Below, one piece after another: positions 8,068 through 15,853 of a stretch of 37,208 nucleotides of DNA. Where the stretch lies: contig JBEIQE010000019.1 in the NCBI GenBank assembly GCA_040376705.1, positions 1 through 37,208 on the forward strand, written 5' to 3'. The notes below the pieces were generated by a model, which saw only the letters and a list, made by a program, of their open reading frames with translations, did not search any database and was not told where the DNA came from. This stretch comes from JBEIQE01 sp040376705. GTDB taxonomy: Bacteria > Pseudomonadota > Alphaproteobacteria > UBA2400. The position numbers and the translations under genes were made by a program. Numbering within the stretch: the first letter of the stretch is position 1; each line of letters starts with the position of its first letter.

Positions 8068-8427
8068 ATGCCAGTTAAGTCTGCAGTTAAAGAAGCTCGT
8101 CGCGCCAACCGCGTACGCACACGTATCGCCCGCCAGTCGGTCGGTCGTCCGCGTCTCTCGGTGCATCGCACGAACAGCAACATCTATGCCCAGGTCATTG
8201 ATGATCTCAAGGGTCATACCGTTGCCTCTGCTTCGACCCTCGATAAGGATTTCAAGGGTAAGGTTGGTTCCAACAAGGATGCCGCCCTTATCATTGGCAA
8301 GCTGGTTGCCGAGCGTGCGCTCAAGGCTGGCGTGAAAGAAGTTGTGTTCGATCGTGGCAGCTATCTGTACCACGGTCGCGTCAAGGCTCTGGCGGATGCG
8401 GCTCGCGAAGCCGGTCTGGCCTTCTAA
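8068..8427 (+). CDS. rplR: 50S ribosomal protein L18
   Basis: L18 binds 5S rRNA together with L5 and L25. The 119-residue protein has the basic N-terminus (KEARRANRVRTRIA), the RPRLSVHRTNSNIYAQVIDD core and the end FDRGSYLYHGRVKALADAAR, all diagnostic. Length is normal. The stop overlaps the aaggag that serves rpsE. Confidence 0.99.
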   Translation: MPVKSAVKEARRANRVRTRIARQSVGRPRLSVHRTNSNIYAQVIDDLKGHTVASASTLDKDFKGKVGSNKDAALIIGKLVAERALKAGVKEVVFDRGSYLYHGRVKALADAAREAGLAF

Positions 8428-8442
8428 GGAGATATGAAGAAT

Positions 8443-9138
8443 ATGGCTGATAACAACGAAACCACACCAGAAGCTACCCCTGTTGCCAAGGATGCTGCGG
8501 CTCCTGAGCGTGCAGGCCGTGGCGGCCGTTCAGGCGGCGGTGGTCGTGGTGGTGAGCGTTCTGATCGTCCCCGTCGCAACCGCGACGAACGTGGCGGCGC
8601 CGAAGAAGGCCCCGAGCTGATCGAGAAGCTGGTTGCGGTTAACCGCGTGGCCAAAGTGGTCAAGGGCGGTAAACGCTTTGGTTTCGCAGCAATTGTTGTT
8701 ATCGGCGACGGCAAGGGCCGCGTTGGTTACGGCAAGGGCAAGGCCAAGGAAGTGCCTGACGCAATCAAGAAGGCAACTGACTACGCCAAGCGCCGCATGA
8801 TCCGCGTTGCTATGCGTGAAGGCCGCACACTGCATCACGATGTGAAGGCAGCTTACGGTGCCGGTTCGGTGGTTCTGCGTGCAGCTCCGGCTGGTACAGG
8901 CGTGATCGCCGGTGGTGCTCAGCGCGCCATCTTCGAAGCTCTCGGTATTCAGGACATCGTGGCCAAGTCGGTTGGTTCAACCAACCCGCACAACCTGATC
9001 CGCGCTACTTTTGAAGCGCTGCAGATGGTGCAGAGCCCCCGTATGGTTGCAACACGTCGCGGCAAGCGCGTGGGTGACCTGTTCGGTAAAGTCGTAGAAG
9101 GCAGCGTCAACGAGCACGCCGCCGCAGCACAGGAGTAA
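8443..9138 (+). CDS. rpsE: 30S ribosomal protein S5 with Gly/Arg-rich N-terminal extension
   Basis: S5 is needed for translational fidelity and mRNA unwinding. The conserved core starts near residue 55 (ELIEKLVAVNRVAKVVKGGK) and includes GDGKGRVGYGKGKAKEVPDA and ATFEALQMV. The start at 8443 (MADNNETTPEAT) is preferred over the ATG at 8434, because the aaggag at 8426-8431 ends only two bases before 8434 but eleven before 8443; the longer form would add three residues. The first 55 residues are unusual, with a run rich in Gly, Arg and Asp that is probably disordered. Extended S5 proteins occur in other alphaproteobacteria. Confidence 0.96.
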   Translation: MADNNETTPEATPVAKDAAAPERAGRGGRSGGGGRGGERSDRPRRNRDERGGAEEGPELIEKLVAVNRVAKVVKGGKRFGFAAIVVIGDGKGRVGYGKGKAKEVPDAIKKATDYAKRRMIRVAMREGRTLHHDVKAAYGAGSVVLRAAPAGTGVIAGGAQRAIFEALGIQDIVAKSVGSTNPHNLIRATFEALQMVQSPRMVATRRGKRVGDLFGKVVEGSVNEHAAAAQE

Positions 9139-9144
9139 TCAGTT

Positions 9145-9339
9145 ATGGCAACCGCTAAGAAGACCCTTAAGGTCGAACAGACAGGTGGCACCAGCCGCCG
9201 TACCGACCGCCAGATCGGGACCCTCGTTGGTCTCGGTCTGCGTGGCCGTCATACCACTCGCGAGCTCGAGGATACCCCGGCTGTGCGTGGCATGATCAAG
9301 AAGGTGCAGCATCTGGTCCGCATCGTAGAAGACAAGTAA
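9145..9339 (+). CDS. rpmD: 50S ribosomal protein L30
   Basis: The 64-residue product is a normal bacterial L30. The motif SRRTDRQIGTLVGLGLRGRH and the end RGMIKKVQHLVRIVED are diagnostic. It sits between rpsE and rplO, its conserved place in the spc operon. Confidence 0.98.
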   Translation: MATAKKTLKVEQTGGTSRRTDRQIGTLVGLGLRGRHTTRELEDTPAVRGMIKKVQHLVRIVEDK

Positions 9340-9359
9340 GTCAGGAATAGGAATTTATC

Positions 9360-9890
9360 ATGAAGCTCAATGAAATCCGCGACAATCCCGGCGCCCGCAA
9401 GAAGCTGATGCGCGTTGGCCGTGGTATTGGTTCCGGCAAGGGTAAGCAGTCGGGCCGTGGCGGCAAGGGTCAGACCGCACGTTCAGGCGTATCCCTCGGC
9501 GGTTTCGAGGGCGGCCAGATGCCGATGGTTCGTCGTATTCCGAAGCGTGGCTTCAAGAGCATCTTCGCAACCGATTACGCAGTTGTAAACCTCGGCCAGA
9601 TCCAGAAGGCTATTGAATCGGGCAAGCTCAACGCTACCGATCTGGTAACCTACGATGTTCTGCGCAAAGCCAACCTGTGCAGCAAGGCACGTGATGGCGT
9701 TCGCATTCTCGCTACTGGCGAGCTGAAGAGCAAGATCAGCTTCGAAGTTGCTGGCGCATCGGTTACTGCCATCAAGGCAATCGAAGCCAAGGGCGGCAGC
9801 GTGAAGATGCTGGTTCCCACCAAGATCGAGCAGAAGGCTGCTAAAGAAGTAGCTGACAAGGCCAAGGCCGATAAGAAGGCCGCCAAGTAA
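9360..9890 (+). CDS. rplO: 50S ribosomal protein L15
   Basis: L15 is a late-assembly large-subunit protein. The Gly-rich N-terminal region (RVGRGIGSGKGKQSGRGGKG) and the following GVSLGGFEGGQMPMVRRIPK are diagnostic. The protein has 176 residues, somewhat longer than E. coli L15 (144), with a Lys/Ala-rich tail. It is the last gene of this transcription unit, because a terminator hairpin lies about 30 bases downstream, before secY. Confidence 0.99.
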   Translation: MKLNEIRDNPGARKKLMRVGRGIGSGKGKQSGRGGKGQTARSGVSLGGFEGGQMPMVRRIPKRGFKSIFATDYAVVNLGQIQKAIESGKLNATDLVTYDVLRKANLCSKARDGVRILATGELKSKISFEVAGASVTAIKAIEAKGGSVKMLVPTKIEQKAAKEVADKAKADKKAAK

Positions 9891-9922
9891 GCGCTTTCCG
9901 GTCTCATAGTTTGCACGGCAGA

Positions 9923-9967
9923 ACCCCGGCCTGAGGTCTTAAACCACCTTTGCCGGGGTCTGTTTTT
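9923..9967 (+). terminator. Rho-independent terminator after rplO
   Basis: ACCCCGGC at 9923-9930 pairs with GCCGGGGT at 9952-9959, and an inner AGGT/ACCT (9934-9937 with 9946-9949) can extend the stem. The sequence ctgttttt follows. The position between rplO and secY implies that at least part of transcription ends here. Confidence 0.75.
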
Positions 9968-10097
9968 GCAGCGCACTTGTAGTCTTTTTGTACCTTGTAA
10001 TCCCTCGTAGCACTTCCCACTTGTTCATAGCCATTTTCTCTAGGCGCACGAACAACTTCGGGTTATTCTTGACCCGAATTCAACACAGGAAAAACTC
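9968..10097 (+). promoter_or_regulatory. secY upstream region with leader hairpin
   Basis: After the rplO terminator there are 130 bases without a gene before secY. A hairpin TTCGGGT (10057-10063) / ACCCGAA (10072-10078) lies 19 bases upstream of the secY ATG, and acaggaaaa supplies the ribosome-binding site. A promoter is expected here because the terminator precedes it, but I see no strong -35/-10 pair. The function of the hairpin is unknown. Confidence 0.4.
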
Positions 10098-11444
10098 ATG
10101 GCATCGGCAGCAGAACAATTGGTTTCCGGTATGAACTTTGGCGCGATTGCCAAGGCTACTGAACTTAAGCAGCGCATTTTCTTTACTCTTGGCGCGCTCA
10201 TCGTGTTCCGTCTTGGTACATATATTCCGCTGCCGGGTATCGATCCCAACGTGATGGCTGACATCTTCAACCAGAAGGTTGGCGGCATGCTCGACATGCT
10301 CAACATGTTCGCTGGTGGTGCGGTTGAGCGTATGGCGATTTTCGCCCTCGGCATCATGCCCTACATCTCTGCTTCCATTATCATTCAGCTGCTCACCATT
10401 GTTTCCAAAGAGCTTGAGGCTCTGAAGAAAGAAGGCGAGATGGGCCGCAAAAAGCTCAATCAGTACATGCGCTGGCTAACGCTCGTGTTGGCTATCGTGC
10501 AGTCTTACGCTATTGCGATTGGCCTGCAGGGTAGTGCGGGTGTGGGTGGGGCCTCACTCGTTGTTAGCCCTGGTATTTTCTTCATCATCAGTACGGTTAT
10601 CACACTCACGGGCGGCAGTATGTTTGTGCTATGGCTGGCCGAGCAGATTACCGCGCGTGGTGTAGGTAACGGCTCATCACTCATCATCTTCACCGGTATC
10701 GTAGCTGGCTTGCCGGGCGCGATCGTTTCAACCCTTGAAATGGGCCGTACAGGCGCAATTTCCGGTGTGCTTATTGTTGGTATTCTGCTCATGGTGATTG
10801 CAGTTATTGCTTTCGTCGTGTTCATGGAACGCGCCCAGCGCCGCCTGCTGGTGCAGTATCCCAAGCGCCAGCACGGTAACAAGATGTCGGGTGGCGAAAG
10901 TTCGCATCTGCCGCTCAAGATCAACTCGGCTAACGTTATCCCGCCGATCTTCGCCAGCTCGCTGTTGCTGCTGCCAGCAACTGCTATTGGCTTCATGAGC
11001 ACAGCGCCAATCTGGCTACAGGACATCGGTGGCATGCTGCAGCACGGCCAGCCCATGTTCATGGTTGTTTATGCAGCGCTCATCATTTTCTTCTGCTTCT
11101 TCTACACTGCCATCCTCATGAACCCGGATGACATGGCCGATAACCTCAAGAAGTTCGGTGGCTTTATTCCTGGCATGCGCCCGGGCAAGATGACCGCCGA
11201 TTATATCGACTACGTGCTCACCCGTCTCACCATGGTCGGTGCACTGTATCTGACCTTCGTCTGCTTGCTGCCTGAGTTCATTCTGGCACAGATGCCGGGT
11301 ATTCCGTTCTACCTTGGTGGTACCTCACTGCTCATCGCCGTATCGGTGACCATGGATACAATCTCGCAGATCCATTCGCATCTTCTGGCCCATCAATATG
11401 AAGGTCTCATCAAGAAGGCCAAACTGAGAGGAAGCAAACGATGA
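10098..11444 (+). CDS. secY: Preprotein translocase subunit SecY
   Basis: SecY is the channel-forming subunit of the Sec translocon in the inner membrane. The 448-residue protein has about ten hydrophobic segments. Diagnostic regions are the N-terminal KQRIFFTLGALIVFRLGTYI with the plug-adjacent PLPGID, the cytosolic loop with AQRRLLVQYPKRQHGNKMSG that contacts the ribosome and SecA, and ADNLKKFGGFIPGMRPGKMT. The end (LIKKAKLRGSKR) is typical. The stop overlaps the adk start by four bases (ATGA), the standard secY-adk coupling. Confidence 0.99.
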   Translation: MASAAEQLVSGMNFGAIAKATELKQRIFFTLGALIVFRLGTYIPLPGIDPNVMADIFNQKVGGMLDMLNMFAGGAVERMAIFALGIMPYISASIIIQLLTIVSKELEALKKEGEMGRKKLNQYMRWLTLVLAIVQSYAIAIGLQGSAGVGGASLVVSPGIFFIISTVITLTGGSMFVLWLAEQITARGVGNGSSLIIFTGIVAGLPGAIVSTLEMGRTGAISGVLIVGILLMVIAVIAFVVFMERAQRRLLVQYPKRQHGNKMSGGESSHLPLKINSANVIPPIFASSLLLLPATAIGFMSTAPIWLQDIGGMLQHGQPMFMVVYAALIIFFCFFYTAILMNPDDMADNLKKFGGFIPGMRPGKMTADYIDYVLTRLTMVGALYLTFVCLLPEFILAQMPGIPFYLGGTSLLIAVSVTMDTISQIHSHLLAHQYEGLIKKAKLRGSKR

Positions 11445-12100
11445 ACCTTATCCTCCTCGGTCCGCCTGGCGCGGGCAAGGGAACACAGGCCCGCCTGCTC
11501 GAAGAGAAGTACCACATGGTGCAGCTCTCAACCGGTGACATGCTGAGAGCCGCGATTACATCCGGCTCGGCACTCGGCCTCAGGGTTAAGGACATCATGG
11601 AGAAGGGGCAACTCGTCTCCGACGATATCATGATCGGCATCATCTCTGACCGCCTCGATCAGCCGGACTGCAAGAATGGTTTCATTCTCGATGGCTTTCC
11701 GCGCACTACCGCGCAGGCTGAAGCGCTCGACGAAATGCTGGCGCGCCGCCGCCAGCCGCTCAGTGCTGTTATCGAGCTGCGGGTTGACGAAGCCATGCTC
11801 ACCGAGCGTATTGTTGGCCGCTTTACTTGCGCCAAATGCGGTGCCGGCTATCACGACAGCTTCAAGCCCACCACGCGCGAAGGCGTGTGCGATGAGTGCA
11901 GCTCAACCGAGTTCAAACGCCGTGATGACGATAAGGCCGATGTTGTGGGGCGCCGTTTCAAGGCATTCCGCGACCAGACCATGCCACTGCTTCCGTATTA
12001 CATGGAGAAGGGCATTCTGCATTCCATCGACGGTATGGCCGATATCAATGTCGTAACCAACGAGATTGAATCCCTTATGGGGCAGCTCAAGGCTGCTTAA
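11441..12100 (+). CDS. adk: Adenylate kinase, zinc-binding long form
   Basis: The enzyme interconverts 2 ADP with ATP and AMP in the cytosol. The 219-residue length is that of the long form. The P-loop GPPGAGKGT (residues 7-15) and the DGFPRT motif (about 84-89) are intact. The LID domain carries four cysteines (C130, C133, C150, C153) in a CxxC...CxxC pattern, which indicates a structural metal site. Other adenylate kinases lack these residues. The start overlaps secY. Confidence 0.99.
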   Translation: MNLILLGPPGAGKGTQARLLEEKYHMVQLSTGDMLRAAITSGSALGLRVKDIMEKGQLVSDDIMIGIISDRLDQPDCKNGFILDGFPRTTAQAEALDEMLARRRQPLSAVIELRVDEAMLTERIVGRFTCAKCGAGYHDSFKPTTREGVCDECSSTEFKRRDDDKADVVGRRFKAFRDQTMPLLPYYMEKGILHSIDGMADINVVTNEIESLMGQLKAA

Positions 12101-12103
12101 GTC

Positions 12104-13051
12104 ATGCTAGCGGACTCTGCCCAAACAATTGCATGGGCCAGAGCGCAGCTGCCAGCAGGCGAGAGTTATGTGGCCGAGCAGGTTTGCACTACGCCATATT
12201 CCTGCGTTACGCGCCTGAGTAGTGGCAAAGCCAGTTATTATCTGAAGCAAACACCGCCGCATTTATTTCGTGAAGCAGATGTTACCAAGCTGCTAGAGAG
12301 TGTTGCGCCTGATGCTGTGCCGCAGCTTGTTGCGAGCAATCGTGAGCTTGGCTGTTTTTTGATTGCAGATGCAGGCGATCAGCTACGCGCCTATCTCAAC
12401 GCTGGTGGTGATATTGGCGCGTTCGTAAAAGCGCTACATGCTTACGCTGAGTTGCAGCAGGCATCCATCACGCATATCGATGACCTTTTAGCCCTGGGCG
12501 TGCCCGACTGGCGTTTGGCCAATTTGCCCAAGTTGTTTTTGGGGCTTTTAAATAAGCCGGATGTTGTACTTGCTCTTACGTCTGCCGAACAGCAGCAGCT
12601 AAAAGAATATGCTGAGGTTATAGAGGCGCAATGCACCCAACTGGCTGCATGCGGTATTCCCGAAACCATCGAGCATCCTGACTTTCAGGACAAGAACATT
12701 GTGGTGCAGGGTAAGGCTGTATGTGTGATTGATTGGGGTGAGGCGGTGATCTCACATCCGTTCTTCTCAATGGCGCGTTGCATGTTCTCGGCTAGCCGCC
12801 ATCATGGGTTTGATGCGCAGCATTCAGCTACAGCACTCTTAAAGACCACCTATCTTTCGCAATGGCAGGCATATGCGTCGCCAGAGAATATTACTGCAGC
12901 TTATGCCCTTATCGAGCAGCTTTCATTGCCCTATAGCGCACTAGCCTATGCACAGCTTGCTGGTGCTTGTGGCGTTGAGGGACAGCATTACTGGAGTGGT
13001 AGTATCGTGCCGCTCTTGCAATCAATTCTGCAAACCAAGGATGCAACATGA
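12104..13051 (+). CDS. Phosphotransferase-family (APH/choline kinase-like) protein
   Basis: The 315-residue product has a protein-kinase-like fold signature. The catalytic loop is HPDFQDKN (H191, D193, N198) and the metal-binding DWG follows (D210). An N-terminal lobe Lys (LKQT, about 48) could contact ATP. These features fit the aminoglycoside phosphotransferase / choline kinase superfamily, whose substrates are sugars, amino alcohols or drugs; the substrate here cannot be told. It starts four bases after adk and overlaps the next gene by four bases, so it is probably co-transcribed with secY-adk. It is not normally part of the spc/alpha region. Base composition looks more AT-rich than the ribosomal genes. 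Confidence 0.8.
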   Translation: MLADSAQTIAWARAQLPAGESYVAEQVCTTPYSCVTRLSSGKASYYLKQTPPHLFREADVTKLLESVAPDAVPQLVASNRELGCFLIADAGDQLRAYLNAGGDIGAFVKALHAYAELQQASITHIDDLLALGVPDWRLANLPKLFLGLLNKPDVVLALTSAEQQQLKEYAEVIEAQCTQLAACGIPETIEHPDFQDKNIVVQGKAVCVIDWGEAVISHPFFSMARCMFSASRHHGFDAQHSATALLKTTYLSQWQAYASPENITAAYALIEQLSLPYSALAYAQLAGACGVEGQHYWSGSIVPLLQSILQTKDAT

Positions 13052-13257
13052 CCACACCAGTCCCCGGACGTTACCGCCATTACAAAGGCCAGGAGTATGA
13101 AGTGCTGGGCGTGGCGCAGCACTCAGAGACACTCGAGCAGCTGGTGGTCTATCGCGCCCTTTATGGCGAACAGGGCTTATGGGTGCGACCGGTTGCCATG
13201 TTTTGTGAGGAGATTGTGTACGAAGGCCGGAAGCAGCCGCGGTTTGCTGCTCTGTAA
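13048..13257 (+). CDS. DUF1653 domain protein
   Basis: The 69-residue product matches the DUF1653 family: GRYRHYKGQEYEVLGVAQHS near the start, then VVYRALYGEQGLWVRPVAMF and EGRKQPRF at the end. The family is small, cytosolic and of unknown function. The ATG overlaps the phosphotransferase stop by four bases, which suggests coupling. The last 81 bases overlap the end of a gene on the other strand. The family match ends just before the stop, so the gene looks complete. Confidence 0.88.
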   Translation: MTTPVPGRYRHYKGQEYEVLGVAQHSETLEQLVVYRALYGEQGLWVRPVAMFCEEIVYEGRKQPRFAAL

Positions 13258-13656
13258 TTCAGTTCCTTCTGGGCGCGCATCAACCACCGGGCTGGCGCAG
13301 CGCTGCACATAAACATCGTGATCGCGGCCAGAGAGGGCTTTGAACACGGCATTCATATCGTCCGCTGCACACCCCTCAAGTTTGCGCAGCGAGATGTTGA
13401 GTTCAACCGCTACTGCCGTTTCTTGCTCAGGTGTGAGGTGCAAGCGCAGGCTTCCGTCTGGCTGTTCATCCGGCTGCTTGAACTGCAGGGCGCGAGTAGG
13501 GTAGGCGCGCAGGTACTTGCCATGATCAGTGCCAGTGAGCTGGCGGAACACGCTGTTAAGCGCATGCACGGCCGGGCCGGCGCCGCCATCAAGCGACAGG
13601 CTCACTTCATGCGTCAGGTTCTGCTGCTGTCTGCGGCTTAAAAGAACGGTCTTCAT
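13177..13656 (-). CDS. Hypothetical protein with an internal duplication
   Basis: I do not recognise this 159-residue protein. The start at 13656 gives MKTVLLSRRQQQNLTHEV and is preceded by a good ribosome-binding site (aggag, eight bases upstream). The open frame extends further upstream but without such a site. Two halves resemble each other: residues 33-51 (LNSVFRQLTGTDHGKYLRA) and 101-119 (MNAVFKALSGRDHDVYVQR), each preceded by a segment of alternating hydrophobic residues. The 3' end overlaps the DUF1653 gene convergently by 81 bases. No signal peptide or membrane segment is seen. Confidence 0.65.
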   Translation of the reverse strand: MKTVLLSRRQQQNLTHEVSLSLDGGAGPAVHALNSVFRQLTGTDHGKYLRAYPTRALQFKQPDEQPDGSLRLHLTPEQETAVAVELNISLRKLEGCAADDMNAVFKALSGRDHDVYVQRCASPVVDARPEGTELQSSKPRLLPAFVHNLLTKHGNRSHP

Positions 13657-13762
13657 GCGGGCTCTCCTGTGTCTGGGCCTGAGCCTAGGAAATGGCCTTG
13701 GGGAGGTCAATTTAATACGGCCGCAGGGGACGGGTGTAGAAACAGTAATTATTTTTGCCCAA

Positions 13763-13800
13763 CCCACTGATATATAATGGTTAATTATATGTCCGATTCA
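13763..13800. promoter_or_regulatory. AT-rich divergent promoter region upstream of rpsM
   Basis: Two perfect TATAAT hexamers face opposite ways: one at 13773-13778 on the forward strand, towards rpsM, and one at 13789-13784 on the reverse strand, towards the gene starting at 13656. No convincing -35 element was found at 17 bases for the forward box. The region is clearly AT-rich compared with its surroundings. Confidence 0.4.
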
Positions 13801-13813
13801 TGTTGACCCACAG

Positions 13814-13894
13814 CCCTCAAGTCCATATAAAGACGGCCTCTCAAGGGATTAGCTCTTGAGGGAACTGAAGTGTAGGGCCTGGCATTACGGGCCC
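13814..13894 (+). promoter_or_regulatory. Structured 5' leader of rpsM
   Basis: CTCAAG (13840-13845) pairs with CTTGAG (13855-13860) over a nine-base loop. A second hairpin is GGGCC (13875-13879) with GGCCC (13890-13894). An upstream CCCTCAAG (13814-13821) is a perfect eight-base complement of CTTGAGGG (13855-13862) and would compete with the first hairpin. No T-run follows, so this is not a terminator. A similar two-hairpin arrangement lies before rplQ. Ribosomal protein autoregulation is a reasonable guess only. Confidence 0.5.
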
Positions 13895-13916
13895 GTCGAT
13901 CTAACAGGAGACAAAC

Positions 13917-14294
13917 GTGGCTCGTATTGCCGGCGTAAACATTCCCACAAATAAGCCTGCGGCTTATGCTCTCTGCTACATTCATGGTATCGGCCGTAAA
14001 TCGGCGTTCGAAATCTGCAAAGTAGCCAACGTCAACCCCACCACACGCGTTAGCGGCCTCACCGAGGAAGAGCTTCTGCGTATCCGCGAGACCATCGACA
14101 AGACCTACACGGTAGAGGGTGACCTTCGCCGCGTTGTATCGATGAACATCAAGCGTCTGATGGACATGGCCAGCTACCGCGGCCTGCGTCATCGCAAGGG
14201 TCTGCCGGTTCGCGGTCAGCGCACCAGCACCAACGCCCGTACCCGCAAGGGTCCTGCCAAGCCGATCGCTGGCAAGAAGATCGCGAAGAAGTAA
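13917..14294 (+). CDS. rpsM: 30S ribosomal protein S13 (GTG start)
   Basis: S13 lies in the head of the small subunit and contacts P-site tRNA. The start codon is GTG, giving MARIAGVNIPTNKPAAYALC, preceded by aacaggagacaaac. The rest is standard: YIHGIGRKSAFEICK, then YRGLRHRKGLPVRGQRT near the end. Length is 125 residues. It opens the alpha operon, which here follows an inserted group of unrelated genes instead of following adk directly. Confidence 0.98.
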   Translation: MARIAGVNIPTNKPAAYALCYIHGIGRKSAFEICKVANVNPTTRVSGLTEEELLRIRETIDKTYTVEGDLRRVVSMNIKRLMDMASYRGLRHRKGLPVRGQRTSTNARTRKGPAKPIAGKKIAKK

Positions 14295-14306
14295 GGATAA
14301 GACATC

Positions 14307-14714
14307 ATGGCACAGCAAGAATCAGCAAAGGCAGCCGGTAAGGCTCGCGTTAAAAAAGAGCGCAAGAACATCATCTCTGGTGTTGCTCACGTTAACGCAT
14401 CTTTCAACAACACCAACGTCACCATCACTGACGCGCAGGGCAACACCATTGCCTGGTCGTCGTCGGGTCTCTGCGGCTTCAAGGGTTCGCGTAAGTCGAC
14501 CCCTTACGCCGCACAGATGGCAGCCGAAGACGCTGGCCGCAAGGCCACCGAGCACGGCATGCGCACTGTAGAAGTTCTGATCAAGGGCCCGGGTGCGGGT
14601 CGTGAATCAGCTCTGCGTGCCCTGCAGACTGTTGGTTTCGTGATCACGTCGATCCGCGATATTACGTCGACACCGCATAACGGTTGCCGTCCTAAGAAGC
14701 GTCGTCGTATCTAA
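14307..14714 (+). CDS. rpsK: 30S ribosomal protein S11
   Basis: The 135-residue product is typical S11, part of the platform near the Shine-Dalgarno interaction. Diagnostic segments are NTNVTITDAQGNTIAWSSSG, FKGSRKSTPYAAQMAAEDA and the end DITSTPHNGCRPKKRRRI. It follows rpsM after 12 bases. rpsD, which often follows in other phyla, is absent, as is usual in Alphaproteobacteria. Confidence 0.99.
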   Translation: MAQQESAKAAGKARVKKERKNIISGVAHVNASFNNTNVTITDAQGNTIAWSSSGLCGFKGSRKSTPYAAQMAAEDAGRKATEHGMRTVEVLIKGPGAGRESALRALQTVGFVITSIRDITSTPHNGCRPKKRRRI

Positions 14715-14730
14715 CTTTGAATTGGTGAGT

Positions 14731-14768
14731 GCCCGGCCGGGCGCTAAACTTCTGTCATCGGGTTTAGC
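14731..14768. repeat. Inverted repeats between rpsK and rpoA
   Basis: GCCCGGCCGGGC at 14731-14742 is a perfect 12-base palindrome. Directly after it, GCTAAAC (14743-14749) pairs with GTTTAGC (14762-14768) over a 12-base loop. There is no T-run, so a terminator is unlikely. The structures lie about 50-90 bases before the rpoA start. Confidence 0.6.
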
Positions 14769-14818
14769 AAGTATTGGTCGGGCCTCATATTTAACCACAG
14801 ATGGCAAAGAGGTAGAAA

Positions 14819-15838
14819 ATGCTACAGCGTAATTGGCAAGAACTGAAGAAGCCCAGCAAGCTCGAGATTACTCCGAGCAGCAAAGATCCGGAACGCGTCG
14901 CCACCGTTATCGCCGAGCCGCTTGAGCGTGGCTTTGGTCTGACACTGGGTAACGCCATCCGCCGCGTACTCATGTCGTCGCTTCAGGGCGCCGCTCTCAC
15001 CAGCATCCAGATTGCTGGTGTTCTGCACGAATTCTCGTCGATCCCCGGTGTACGTGAAGACGTAACCGACATCGTCCTCAACCTGAAGTCGATGGGCATC
15101 AAGATGCACGTCGAAGGCCCGAAGAAGATCCGTCTCAAGGCCACTGGCCCCGGCGAAGTGAAGGCCAGCCAGATCGAAACATCTGCTGACATCGAAATCA
15201 TGGATCCGGATCTCGTGATCTGCCATCTCGATCGCGATGCTGAGCTGAACATCGAAATGACCGTCAACACCGGTAAGGGCTACGTAGCAGCAGCCCTCAA
15301 CCGTCCGGAAAGCGCGCCGATCGGCCTTATCCCGGTCGACAGCATCTACAGCCCGGTTCGCAAGGTTGCGTACAAGGTTGAGAATGCCCGCGTTGGTCAG
15401 GAAACCGACTACGACAAGCTCTCAATGGTTATCGAAACCAATGGTTCGGTAACACCTGAAGATGCTGTTGCTGTGGCTGCCCGCATTCTGCAGGACCAGC
15501 TCCAGATGTTCATCAACTTCGAAGAGCCGAAAGAGCAGCTCAAGCCACGTGAAGAAGTTACAGGCGGCCTTAACCGCAACCTGCTTCGCAAGGTTGATGA
15601 GCTCGAGCTCTCGGTTCGTTCGGCCAACTGCCTCAAGAACGATAACATCGTCTACATCGGTGACCTCGTTCAGAAGACAGAATCCGAAATGCTGCGTACG
15701 CCGAACTTCGGTCGTAAGTCGCTTAATGAAATCAAGGAAGTGCTCACCAACATGGGCCTCCACCTTGGTATGGAAGTTACCGGCTGGCCGCCTGAGAACA
15801 TCGAAGAGATGGCCCGCAAGATGGAAGAGCCGTACTGA
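14819..15838 (+). CDS. rpoA: RNA polymerase alpha subunit
   Basis: The alpha subunit nucleates RNA polymerase assembly and contacts UP elements and activators. The 339-residue length is standard. The N-terminal domain shows EPLERGFGLTLGNAIRRVLM and the dimerisation region; the C-terminal domain (from about residue 250) contains LSVRSANCLKNDNIVYIGDL, with the Arg used for DNA contact, and NFGRKSLNEIKEVL. A gaggtagaa ribosome-binding site precedes the ATG. Confidence 0.99.
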   Translation: MLQRNWQELKKPSKLEITPSSKDPERVATVIAEPLERGFGLTLGNAIRRVLMSSLQGAALTSIQIAGVLHEFSSIPGVREDVTDIVLNLKSMGIKMHVEGPKKIRLKATGPGEVKASQIETSADIEIMDPDLVICHLDRDAELNIEMTVNTGKGYVAAALNRPESAPIGLIPVDSIYSPVRKVAYKVENARVGQETDYDKLSMVIETNGSVTPEDAVAVAARILQDQLQMFINFEEPKEQLKPREEVTGGLNRNLLRKVDELELSVRSANCLKNDNIVYIGDLVQKTESEMLRTPNFGRKSLNEIKEVLTNMGLHLGMEVTGWPPENIEEMARKMEEPY

Positions 15839-15853
15839 GTTAAGTAAGAGATA

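Noticed and set aside
7504..8373. 289-residue reverse open frame
   Set aside because: It is antisense to rplF and rplR, whose products are certain.
13838..13862. rpsM leader hairpin as a terminator of upstream transcription
   Set aside because: No T-run follows the stem, and similar structure occurs inside the operon before rplQ.
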